64,000 nucleotides of DNA from Leptasterias polaris (Eukaryota > Echinodermata > Asteroidea > Forcipulatida > Asteriidae). The DNA lies in contig JAZGTN010000002.1 of assembly GCA_037783415.1 (NCBI GenBank), positions 3,038,001 through 3,102,000 on the forward strand, in the 5' to 3' direction. This document shows positions 1 through 12,800 of the stretch, piece after piece (within the stretch, counting starts at the first letter, position 1; every line of letters begins with the position of its first letter). The position numbers and the translations under genes were made by a program. The notes under the pieces are model-generated. The model searched no databases. It saw only the letters and a list, made by a program, of their open reading frames with translations, and was not told where the DNA came from.

Positions 1-592
1 CTAGAAGGTTGCTCATTGGCCTGTCAATGTTTTACCTCTAAGATGGTGGCATAACTTTGTGTCCACTACTGGCAGCAGTGCCAACATTGAAGAATAGGCC
101 TTTTCAGGGATCTCGCCATCGCCAAAGCCAAAGTCGTCACGTCAAACTCAGCTATATATTGAAACATTTTTTTCAAGTTAGAGAATTGCAATAGACCTCA
201 TTTCCTATGATCTCAAAGAAATGGGAAATCCTCCCCCAGGGGTCGAAGGAAGGTTGCTTAGGTCTTCTCTGTTTCTCTGTTTGGCCCGAAGGCCAAAACA
301 AAAATGGTTGGGAGTTTGGAATTTTGAGGTCCTTAAAAAACATGAAACCTGCCATACAAAACCTAGTTTGGTGTTTTTGTTTTTATCTTACGCAGGCATG
401 ATATTTGGTCCTTGGAAAAAAGTAGGAACTCTTCATTGAGTACAACACCTGACCTACATGTACACATGGTGTAGGCTTTAACAAAATTTTCAGGCTATTT
501 AATCACAGTTTGTCCAAAGGCAAGTTTTTCCAAAGGCAATTTTTTTTCTTTTTCAATCAGGCTAAAGTAGGAAGAACATCATGCCTGCTTAC
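1..592. other. Intron sequence after the last exon seen
   Basis: No coding signal. Around 36-150 there is a weak resemblance (AAGATGG, CAAAGCCAAAGTCG, ACGTCA) to the interspersed repeat at 7405, 16468 and 30382, so it is probably a decayed copy. The rest is unremarkable AT-rich intron. Confidence 0.6.
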
Positions 593-898
593 CTCACCGA
601 TAAGATACTTAAGACTGTTCCATGGGATCTTAGAGTCTCCTTGCTCATATGTCTTAGTCAGGTACGTCTGTAAGATATCCATGCAGACCCTAAAGTCAGA
701 CTCGTTGAAGTCATACGGCACGTTCCAGCCGATCTTGCCGTACTTCCGGCGCTCCTGAACGACGGCGTGGAAGAAGGCGAGGACGAAGACCAGAGGTTTG
801 AAGGCCTCGTGAGGGCAGTCTTCAAGAACCTGGGCGGAGATCTTGTGGTAGTTACTACGGAGGTTCAGCTTCAGACCGTTGGGAGGTTCTGTCACCAC
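593..898 (-). CDS. DNAH10: DNAH10 exon 56 of window (AAA6 / C-terminal domain)
   Basis: Residues 3531-3632: [80 protein letters not shown] and [19 protein letters not shown] are invariant. Ends at GAG before donor GTAAGC (plus-strand 592-591). The next exon, expected to resume the conserved YGGR motif, is outside the window. Confidence 0.98.
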
Positions 899-3800
899 CT
901 GAGCATGGACAAGAAAAATTAACAATATATTGTTTAAAATAATATAATGCCCTTGAATAATTTGTATTGCTGGCAGAGCTGCCAACATAAGCATCTAATT
1001 GCAATCAGGGAGATATTTAGAATGACATTATAATAGGGAAAAGGTTTCCACATTCAAGGAGATTCTCAAATTTGATCATCAGAACATGGAATGATTGGTT
1101 TATTTTCAGGGAACTTACTGCAGAATCAGTGTTGGCAGCTCTAGGCTGGTGAAATGTATGACCCACAAAAAACATCAAATATATGAATCAATGAAAACAA
1201 TTTTTGTTAAATTGATAACTGATGCTCTATTTGTGTAATGAAATATTTAAAAGTATTGTATGTTTGTAATGCTTTTAGCGCGAATATGACATAATAACTA
1301 GTTTAGTTAAGTAATTTTGAAATCTAGCATTATTTTGTTTGTTCAAGATAAAAATATAACAAAACTAGTAATTTTACTGATTCTGTATCCACATAAGGGT
1401 GGAATGCTATAATAAAAATCTGTCTGACTGATATTTGGGGAACAACAATCAGATTTCTAATATGCTATGGGAGTACAAATCGTGACATCCGCAACGTCAG
1501 ACACTGACCTTGAATGACCTCTGCAGGATACCAATTGGGAAAGCAGGTGTCGGATCCGTGGTCAACCACAGCCTGAAATCAGGATGTGGCTTGATGATCC
1601 TCTCCAGTGCCTTCTCGAGGTCTCGTAGCCACTTGGCGAGAAGGTGACAGTTCTGTAGCATGAGCCACTGACCGCGGGCGATGGCCGTCTCAAGAAGTTG
1701 AAGAGCAACCTGGGTTGAAGGAGGTCATTGTCAAAAATATAAAACAAATTCTATTGAGTATTTTTTTCACAAAAGAGTTTTTAACTCTGGTCTTTCATAC
1801 CAAAGACATGCAAGAAAGTAGATAAGAAAAGATAATCACTATTTGCTGACAAGTTACTTATGGAAACTAAATAAACGTATGCTGTTAAATTGGCTAGATG
1901 TGTATATTAACCAAATTTCAAACTTTTGAAAGTTGGCAAAAGAATTTGGCTACAAAACTTGTCAGGTATGCATAACAATTATTTTGTTTTCTTCAACTTT
2001 GGCTCTTCAAAAAAGAAGTAAGAAACTGACAATAACGACAGGAGTACAAAAGGTACAAAACTAAAACCAACAAGAATGATTAAATAAATGAAGAGTGGTT
2101 TAAAAATATAAGATTCTGAGCACCTCTAGCCACCAGACAAGCTTGGTGGTCTAGTGGTAAGACATCTGCTCTACTATGGCAAAGGTTGGAGGTGTGACTC
2201 CCACCCGAGTAATGTTACTTGTTTTTCACAGGACTCCGGAAAGTACTAAGTGAACAGTGCTTAACACACATCGATGTAAGGGTAAATCACAAATGATATT
2301 ATTTATCCCCGATGCAAAATCAGATTGATTATGATTGTTATTTACAACTCACCTTTTCTTGGCCCTGACCCATGGAGAGGAACTTCAGCTTGTTACCCCC
2401 AAACCCTGACCGCTCCGCCAGCTTAGTCAGATCACTAGCGGGGTCAGAGCCGGGACTCAGAATGAAGACGATCGGGGAGAACGGCGTACTCTGCTCAAAG
2501 ATAGACTCGAAGCTGATGACCGGCGGGGTGACGTACTTCTCTCCCATGCGGGATGTGACGTAGTCGGTGACGGCGCGGTAGACACGGTCGATACGGAAGC
2601 AGCGCAGTAGGAGAAGGCGTTGGAACTCGGACAGAGTGTCTTTGTATTTACCCGGGAAGGGACTCTGCTCTGGGGTGTCTAAATCATACCACTGTTAACA
2701 AGAGAGGAGAGGAAATAAAATACTGACTTGAGTGTTTAATTCAAAACACGGCAATGGACAAACAAAAAAACAAAACAAAAACCATCTGTGAGACATGACT
2801 ACCCTTTGAGATAAATGGAATGGTCCAGTCTGGGATATCAAGGAATATGACATCCCCAGGTCATTACACTTTGGAGAAATGGCTTAATTAGTCATTGGAG
2901 AATTGATTTATTGGTACTGTCTAGCCCTTAAGAGTTTTAAAGACTGGAACCATAATCTGCAGCTTACTGGGTATATTTTATAATATTTTTGGGTTGAACA
3001 AAGACATGTTGACCAGAGCAGGACTTGAACCTGTAACCTCGGGTTTACATCAAAGATACACAACTACTAATGAATACACATTTGTCTGACCTCCTTCCAC
3101 ACTGTATTGTTTTTCTCCACATCGTCCGGTAGCGTCGTGAAGACGTCAGCCATCTGGGCACACTTGATGATATCCTCCCAGCCCTGCTCAGGGATCCACA
3201 TGTGAGGCCGGGCACGCCGGCTCTTCTCCAGTGAGAGGTTCCCCTTGATGAAGAAGTCTAACTCATCCTGGGGAAGCTGGTCCTCGCTCTGCTCCAGCTT
3301 GATGGTCATCTGGAATGAGAAGAGCAGCTTGTGCTTCTCAAACAACCCTGTGGAAAGAGAATGGTGTCTTTAAAATGTTGCTCTTAAATAAAAGGGGGTG
3401 AAATATATTGGCGTCACCCAAAAATACTGTGTTTTGAATAGCAGTGACTGGTCAATGCTTTTATGGAGCAGAGAGTGGTGCATGCAGCAGATATGCACTC
3501 ATATGATGCAATGGCTTAGTAACAAAATAAAATTGGGTGACAATAACTATAATAATGTTGGACTGAACAAAGAAAAATTGCCAGCGCTCTACGAACTGAG
3601 CAATCTAGCCCTATGTTGGCGGTCTCCCTATTTTGTCAATAAATTTGTTCAGAAGGCAGATCTATCCAGTCAGTCTCCCTCGTGGTTTATTACTTGATTC
3701 AGGGCAAGCGTTTGTGTTTAGCAACTACCAGGGGTGCATTCCACTTGCGCAAACGTTGCTGATTCTCATGTCATGCATGTAGCTACGCAAAAGCGTGTCC

Positions 3801-6800
3801 CGAGTCATGTGACTTAGCAACTGTCTCATTAGTCTGAGGAATTCAACTTTATCAAATAATAAACCACAAGGGAAACTGACTGGGTAAATGTTTAAATGAT
3901 TTTGGGTTGAACAAAGAAAAATTTACTAGAGCGGGATTTGAACCAACGACCTCCGGTTTAACGTGCCGGCGCTCTACCAACTGAGCTATATAGCCCTATG
4001 TTGACGGTCTCCCTATTTTGTCAATATCCTTGTTCGGGGGGTGCCAGTCAGAAGCCATTCAACCGCAAACTGCCGTGTAGCCAGGGATCACACCCAAGTA
4101 TACGATACAACCTGGGAAGTGGCAGCCAGGGGATCACCTTAAGGGGATGCGACTTTTTATATCAGATATCAAATAATAAACCACAAGGGAAACTGACTGG
4201 GTAAATGTTTAAATGATTATGAATGAGTTTAAATGAATTCAACTTTAAGCGGTAACTTGTGACTAAGCTAGTCATTGTACCAGAAAATAATCAAATCCAA
4301 CTTGTAAATGGCTTATTGGAATGAACAAATCGTACAAATTATGCCTAAAGACGTACATGTTAGTGTCTCTTACCAGTACAAGCGTAGTTATACACATTAT
4401 GGGTGAGGGTATCCATGATGTTCCTCAACCTCTTCACCAAGATGGAGTCCGGAAGACTCTTCTTCAAGGAGAACTGGAAGACGTCCAGGTAAGCGGCCAA
4501 GGAGTACTGGTACATGGTGTTGATCAGAGCCATCTCAGACAGGACAAAGAAGAGAATGGCACCGCGCTTAGCGGCGGGGCGGTAGCCGTCGCGGAGCTTG
4601 TCGATGTCAATGGCTGTCTTGGCGGCAAGCTTGAGTTTGTCTGCAACCTAGATACGGGAAGAAGAGGTGAGGAATATCATTGGTATATTTTATTGATTTG
4701 AGTTCAAAGATGGAAATGTATAGTTTACTTTTCCTATTATATTGAAGCTTTGCATGGTGGGGAAGCCAAGAGGACCTACAGGCCAATTTCATGAGGCTGC
4801 TTAACACCATTTTGTGTAGAAGAAAAATTTGCTTAGGTGAAAACTCTTAGGTGAAAACGCTTAGGTGAAAACGTATTTCAGTTGGAAGCATCCCTGGATT
4901 AAGAGTGAACACTGAAATAAACCCTGTGCTGAGGGCAGTCCAGTACAAGCTTCATTAAATAGGCCCCTGGGTTCAATTTTATAGAGCTACTTAAGCCAGG
5001 GATGAGAGTCATTGCTGGCAAAAAAGTCTGAAACTACATGTTGGATCCAAACTTTAGGACGTAGGGCCTGTACATGAATGTTGAAATGATGGCGTTTCTA
5101 CCTTTTGGTAACCCCTAGGGAGGGTTTGGAATTCAAAGGGTATTTTAGGAACAGTGTCCTAAGCACTAGTGAAGTAGATCAAAGGGCAGTCTTTCTTTTA
5201 TGTGGAAAAATGAAAGGCTTTTTTTATTCACCAGGCTGACATAAAAAGTCTGAATTCAGACAAAAGTCTGACAAATCTCATCCCTGTTAAGCACAAAAAG
5301 TATCTAAGCACATTCAAATTATGCTTACCAGAATAAGGTCACCAGCCAAAACACCTTTCCACACACCATCATCTGTGAATGGTATCCTGCTCATTTTCGC
5401 TAAGCAGGGTATTGTTAAACACTATTTTCTGCTTAAGCAGCTCTATGAATAGGCCTCTGGATGTAAAGCAATGACAACCTCACCTCTGTGGCTTTGGATT
5501 TGGTCTCCTCCAGTGTCTGTACAAGCTCTACGTTATCCAACATGTTGCCCGTTGACGTGGCAAGCTCACGGAGCAGCGAGTCTTCAAGATCCTTCAGAAG
5601 TTTCTTGTTCTCGCTGGTCTCCATGATGAGGCGCTCTCGTTGCTCCTCCAGCTCCTTGCGCTCGAAGCCGACGATGACGCTGAGCAGCTGGTCTTCAAGA
5701 CCCTACCAAGGATTAAAGAACACAGAGATCGACTTACTTGAAAACTTTTAAGTAGGATCTGAAACTTTGCACAGTGGAAAAACAATGTAGTAAGGTTTGC
5801 AGAGACACCAAGGACTATAGCCACTGGCACATCTTTAGGCATGGGTCATCTCGTCAGTCCCGCCACAAACTGACGGTTGGAGAAAAGTGTTCCTTTTGCA
5901 TGCGAGGCCTTAAGTCTACTAACCTTGAGTGTGACAGTGTAGTTGATGACCATGGCTTTACCAAAGACAGACGGGGTGTACTTTGGGTTGGCCAGCTTGG
6001 TGTTGAGGTAGAGTCTGAAGTTAGGATCATAGTCTACCTCCTTGTCTCCTAGTATGATGAACTCACGGCCAGCAACACCTGACAGAAATCATAACAAGTC
6101 AAAGAGAAATGTATCCATCGCTACACAACAGGCAGGATAATTTATACCTTGATAAGCAATTTGATATTTTAGGAGCACCTACGCTGAACTAAATTGGCTT
6201 TGATAGAACTTGGGTGTGAGTACACATGTAATAAACCACATTCAATAGAGTCCATGCATTGCAGGCCATCACCCGCAAGCTACGTTTTCGCAACCACCAG
6301 ACTCTGAAAAGGTATCTAGTTAACATAAATCTAATACTGGTTTTATGAGGAGAAAAACGAAATCAGATTGACATAAAAAGATCATCATGGCTGACAATGC
6401 AACAGAAGAGAAGTCAAAGAGAATTTTTGTGTAGAGCCTGTCCGCGGCGAAGTTTTTCGTCGCTTCAGTGCAAAAACGTTGTATCTCAATTTTGCAAAAT
6501 CTTAATATCTTGAACAAAATGCTCCGTGCAAAAACAATGTTTCTTGATCGTACTTGTCTTTGTGTGTCCATCCAGGCTATTTCAAGCGAGGTAAGTTTTG
6601 ACACTTGTGCGTAACGTAAGTCTATTTTAGGACATACACAATTTTTGCACTGACACATCGTTATGTTGTTGTCTGAACACCTACCTTTGATATTCTTCTC
6701 CAGTACATTGTCAATGACGGGGTCGATGTACTCATCAACGTCTTGAAAGAGGAACGGGAAGCCATACTTGATGGCCAACTCCAACTGCTTCAGGAAATCA

Positions 6801-9800
6801 GGATCGTTGAATGTACACACCTAAAAGAAGCAAAGAAAAAACAACAGAAATAAGAAGTCAATTTAAAGGAGTAACTAACTACTAAATGACACTGGAAGAG
6901 AGGAGACAGAGAGCCGATCTAATCACAACATTCATGATAATGAAGTGAAATGATCAGGTGAATGCAGATGTATTTTTTGAGCTCAACACCGAATCAAGAA
7001 CAAGAGGACACTTGAAACTCAAGAAAAAGTCCTTCAGGCTAAGCTCAAGAAAATTCATCTTTTCACAAAGGGTCATTGAAGACTGGAGTCATCTCCCTTA
7101 AGAAGCAGTAAACAGCACCACAATACTGCATGTACTGGGGTTCAAGAAATAATGGGATAATACATGGTTTATTAATGGACTTAAAAAGCCTTCTGACACT
7201 TTCCACACCCCAGACTGACCACTTGGATCTGATGGAGGAGGTGTGCTGTATCAAGGTTAATCAAGGTAAATCATAATACGGTATTTCACAAAATGTACTT
7301 GCTTGAACAGTGATTTCGGCTGAGACAAAAACATATATAAAGGGATTTAATAACAAAGAATTCTATTCACATATCTCAATAAAAAGAAAGAGGCCACACA
7401 AAAGATAGTTCCCACTTGACGTCACACAGTGTAGGCAACAAAGTCTGCAATCCGTACATGCATTTATATCATTTGTTGAGCACACAACTGTGCGTTTTGC
7501 GTGAAGACATAACGAGTGGCATGCTGGAGCGTATCAACTTCCTTGCATGATCGAACCACTTTGCTGCATAAAACATTAGAGCGCTTGGCACAGCTCAAAG
7601 CAAAACCCAAGTTGCCTGCAAAGATGGCATTTATCTATGTTAGACTGATAAGTGAAGTGATGCAATCCCACACTTCAGGACGATGTTCTTTTTTGAATTT
7701 GATATGAAAGGTCAATCTCCACTGTTCATTCCCATCACAGCAGTGTAGAATGAAAGTTGGTTGGCAACATAAACTCTTTAGAAATTAAGCAAACTCTGAT
7801 TAGTTGCTGAAACATCGTTTGACTAATATCGAAGTAAGCACAGAGAGGCCATTTCCGAATCAGTGGCTGTGACTGGATCACCACATTAACAGTATGGGAT
7901 CTCCATAGCAACACCCTCAGCAACAGCCACAGCCGTAGCATCCAAATCGGACAAACCAAGTGCTTGGATGTCCCAAGGATTTTTTTTGATAGTATATAGT
8001 CGGGTACCTTGAGGTTGTTTTGCTCTTCCTTCTTCTTGATCCAGTTCAATGCCTGTTGCTGTGGATCGATACACAGTGGGAAGCGACTGGCTCTGGTAGT
8101 CAGGATACCGTTCTGGACTGAGAGCTCATCTGGGGGCAGACCCTCCGAACCCCATCTGTGAATATCAAACGATACATTGGTTTATTGACCGATATTTATG
8201 AATTTTTCTTTGATTCATATTAGTATGACGTTCTGCATTACTGCTCTTGCAATAATACCTGAGCCAATTAGACAACAAGTATCAATTTTTTTGCACACAG
8301 TACTACTAATGGGGTGTTTTGTGGCCGAGCCGTCTAGTGCACCAAACTAAATGTCTGGTGTTTCTCATCAGCAGGGTGTGGGTTCTGGTCCTGGTCTTGA
8401 CACTTGTGTCCTTAAGCTTGACACTTGCGTCCTTAAGCGAGACATTTTTTACTATTCGAAAACCCTGAAAAACCAAAATAATAATAATAAGCACTTTAAG
8501 ACCCCTGTATATAAACCACTATATAAAAACCTGTTATACACTGGTTTGGAAAAAGACATAATAGGATGGTTGTTTTGGCAATCCATGCTCTGCCAAATAC
8601 AAACCAAGGTTTGAAACTTTGAATAGTGTGGAGAGTAAAGGGTAACTAGAGGCCTTTTCCAAACCTCGTCTGAGGCTCCAGCTCCGGGCTCTGTTTGATG
8701 TTAGAAACACCATGCAGAATGTACACTGCTCTTAAAATTGATTACGAAGCCCAAGCCGGAGCAGGAGCAAAAACCGAGGTCGGGAAAAGACCCCTAGGTT
8801 CAGGGTTAAAACCAAATGAAATAACAGTTCTGATTGGGCATATTCTTTGAAGAAGTTTGGGTTCTAAGAACAAGAGATGAGATGAGGGACTTCAGGCATC
8901 GTATGGTGAGGTATCAATGTAAATTTAGTTTGCAGTAACACATTGGTATCTATCTACTAGTTGTGTAGATTTGTTCTTTGAGAGCTTGTCTTGCTATTTA
9001 CTCTACAGCTGCAGAGCAGATTTAAGAATTCCAGAGACTACTTAGTTCTGAAAATAAATGTCCTACTTATTAACTACTACCTGGGCAAAAGGTAGGAAAT
9101 CAACCGGGACTACTCTTTCACTTAGTGGATCGAGGAGAGTTCTCGTTATTGCCGCGAGGCGAGTTCTTAATTGGTCTCAAGGTTTCGACTAGCCTGCTCT
9201 AGACATCGTCAGGAGACTGAAGAATGAGATGAGATAAGTCTTGGCATTTCAAACATTGTCCTCTCTGTGTCCCAAAGGCATACCAAGCTACCGAACCACG
9301 ACTTGTTTCAGAACCACCACGTCTAGCAAGATGAGATTATAGTATGATTATCACTCGCGTAAATAATTTCTGCGTAAAACTAGCTTCCTATATCACCCAT
9401 ACTCAACACGAGATGTTCCAAATCTAGTAATTAGGTTTGCGTGTTTTCACACACCTGCTTATCTCTACATCATCCGTCAGCAGACTCTCAAGCCTGTATG
9501 GTTGGCTGAGTGGAATTGATCTCTCTAAGACGTCTTCCTGCCAATCCGTGTACACCATCTTATTACGGTATTCCCAGGTGAAGGCACCCACGTAGCTCAG
9601 GAACGCCGAGGAGATGAGGCAGTCGCCGAGGAGGCGGATACGACGCTGACGCAGCTCCTCAAGATCCTTGGTCCACCTGGGAGGAATACAACAAGACAAT
9701 AGAGCTTTCTTAGTCTCGCACCGAGATCAGGTTTGTGGAAAGACATTTAAAATGTCGTTCCTGTTTACAACTTATGTACATCATCGTCCAGGTGGCAGGA

Positions 9801-12800
9801 TCAGGGCTTAGCTTAATACTTTTAGCAACTAACGTCAAACCACACTTTTCTTTCTACTTACAAAAATATTTTCATATTCTGTTCACTCTTAAAGTTAGTG
9901 CTAAAGAGTGGTCATAAAGATTCACAACAATGCATTGCACTAATCTACTTTTTTTAGAAAAACAAATTAACGTAGAAGGAGTTTACAAAACTCTTTACAA
10001 AGTCTACAATTTTCTCCTCAAATTCATTTCGTATTCTGTTAATCGTAAATATGGGGCTAAAGAGACGTCACCGGTATTCACAACAATGCACTAATCTATG
10101 TTTTTAGAAAAAGTAAAAAGGAAGAAGTGTACAAATTTCTCCTCGAAAACACCTTGACTTGCAAATTTTTAAATATCATGTTTTTCAAAAATAAAAACCC
10201 AAAACAACAAGTTATTCATATAGTATTTTGCAAACCTTCAACACCTCCTTAATAGGGGACAGCTTTAAAATTGACCCCCAAAAAAAGAAAAAAGAAAAAA
10301 ACTGTGGCAAAATTTGAAATGAAATTTTAGGGAAACAAACATTCACCACACACCTGACATTTTCCGAGCCTAAGCCAGAAATGAGCTTATCAGCGGCGAT
10401 CAATCGTCGTTCCATGATCTCAGCCTCTTCCTGCAGCTGTTGTTTCCCCGTCATGGCTTCTTCGTACTTGGAGCCCAGGCCGGACAGCTCATCCTCCAGG
10501 GATTTCACCTCGTTGTTGATGCGGTCTAACTCTCGTTTGGACTGGTAGAAAGTACGCTCCAACCTTGCCACCTGGATGATGAAGAGGACAAATTTAAGGC
10601 ATGTTTAGCGGTCCGTTAAATGGACACATTGCCTTCGGATTGGGCGCTTTGGGCTAAACAGCGTTTCGTATGAAATGAATACGGTTGAAAAGATGTTTTT
10701 AACATAGAATATAATGTTTCACACAAGCATCCCTCAAAATTGTGTGGTTTTCCTTTTACTTTGTGAACTAACACGGGCCGCCGATTTTTAGAATCAAAGT
10801 TTTGACTCCACAAAATTACAGATTGTGTTATTTCACGAGGTAAAAGGAAAACTACCCCATTTTTGAGGGATTTAACAGGTCTGTACCAGAACCTACTTTA
10901 ATTAAATTGTTTGAAAATAGTGTTCCGCCTGCCATCAAGTCAAACCTAACATTCCACAACAATATTGTCAAAAAACTGATTTAATATTTTCTATGACCGA
11001 AAAATAATCCTACACAAGAAAACAAAAGGAATAGATTTTAGTTCAAATGAATTTTTCCTCCATGGTCTGTTCCAGTTCCTGCCTTCGCCGCATCATCAAG
11101 CTGATCCTCACCCAGTACGTAAAGAAGGATGCATCATCAGAGTTTGGAGTTCTACTGAAGACCATCAAAGCATACTGATCGAAACGTCAAGTTCTTAAGC
11201 CACCGGTTCTTTTCAGATCCACCACAACTCATAGAGCGATTGTGACATGGTGTTACTGCAAATCTTACGAGATCCATCGTTAAAATAAATAGAAAAAAAA
11301 GTCTACCTTCTCTCTCTTAGGCTTGATTTCCCTGGCGACTGAGCAGTAGCCCATCACAGCGAACACAAACTTAAAGAGACCTGCTCCGGCGCGAGAGACT
11401 GACTTCATCTCCTCAGCTGATGTGTCCATGTCCTTCAGAAATCCACGGACAGTCTTGACCTGAGAGGAAAATGAAGATATTTGTTGATGGCATTTACAAC
11501 TTCTGGTAACGCCTGGAGTTATAGATTCCTGACAGGATTTGGGAAATCGGTTAGGAAAGGAGCTAATTTTAAGTGGTTTGCCTGAATTTGTTAGGAAAAG
11601 AACTATCCAAATTATTCCCCAAATTAATATTAATATCATTATAAATTAGCATTGAATAAAGATTATTATTTGTATTTCACCCAACAGAGATGTGCGGTAA
11701 TCATTGTATACTCGGTACATTCCCAAATCATGTGAAACTTGATTAACTTTGGACTTACCTGCCATTTCGTTGTTGTTTTTACAAAGTGACAAATGTGTCA
11801 AAAATCGAGAAATTTAGCAAATCAGGGTTTTTGTGAATTAATGATGTATTCAATGCGGTTACATTTTCCAAAAGTTTCAGGACTTAATACGTGATATTTT
11901 CTTAATTACACTATTTAGAATAACCAACAAATGTTTTACATTTTTTGTTTTTACGAAGTGACAAAATTCGCCACTGAAGTCCATTGAACTACATATTACA
12001 GGAACAGTGTCAAAATAGATGTGGTTTAACGTTTACGCTTTTAAGAAGTGACAAAAACCTTTTATTTACGGTTTTTACGCATTGGTTTGTACACAGCGCT
12101 CTGCGAGCAGGTCTGGTTTTTGTTTTTTTTACGAAGTGACAAATGTGTTTTGAATTCATTACTCATCAAAACAGTCGCAGAATATTTAAAAAAATTCTTA
12201 TTTGATATAAAAAAAATTGACAGTTCTGAATGACTGAGGAATTACGCTTTGTTTTGATAGAAACTTTAAAAGAAAAATTAGTAGGCAGTGTCCTAAGAAA
12301 TAGTTTGAAAAACAGTTCAACTTCAACTTCTAAAAACATGTATTTTTGGCTGTGGGGCTAAATAATTGCTGTTTAAAAATGGCGATGATTTGATTGATGA
12401 CACTTTAAATTGTTACTTCTAAAGCCAAAGCCACAACAGCATACCTGTGTCTGTCCAATTCCATCCACATCCATTTCAGTAAGTGACTTCAGGAAGTTTG
12501 CCTCGGCCATCATCCCCTTTGCTGACTTCCATGATACCTCCCTGATGCCACGTAACACCACGATACACTCGCACACCATCTGGACAAGCTTCGGAGGCTT
12601 GGCAAAAGCTCTGAGGAGAGGAAGGCGCATACCAATCAAATTCACGACATTTTTGAAATAGACTACTTACAATTCGTACACATAGGAAAAGAAATAATGA
12701 CCTGCAACTATATTGGATTTCAGGCATTGCATGGTGAGGAATCAATTTGTATTTGGTTTGCAGTAACACAATGTGTATATATCTACTTGCTAGGTAGATT

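Noticed and set aside
3900..4010. Functional tRNA gene (minus strand)
   Set aside because: A and B boxes are present but the sequence lies in a SINE body with a target duplication, position 33 of the loop is not T and the acceptor stem pairs poorly. The same applies to the other tRNA-like blocks.
6320..6820. 166-codon frame starting at an internal ATG
   Set aside because: Only its first 45 codons are real (exon 49); the remainder is intron read past the donor.
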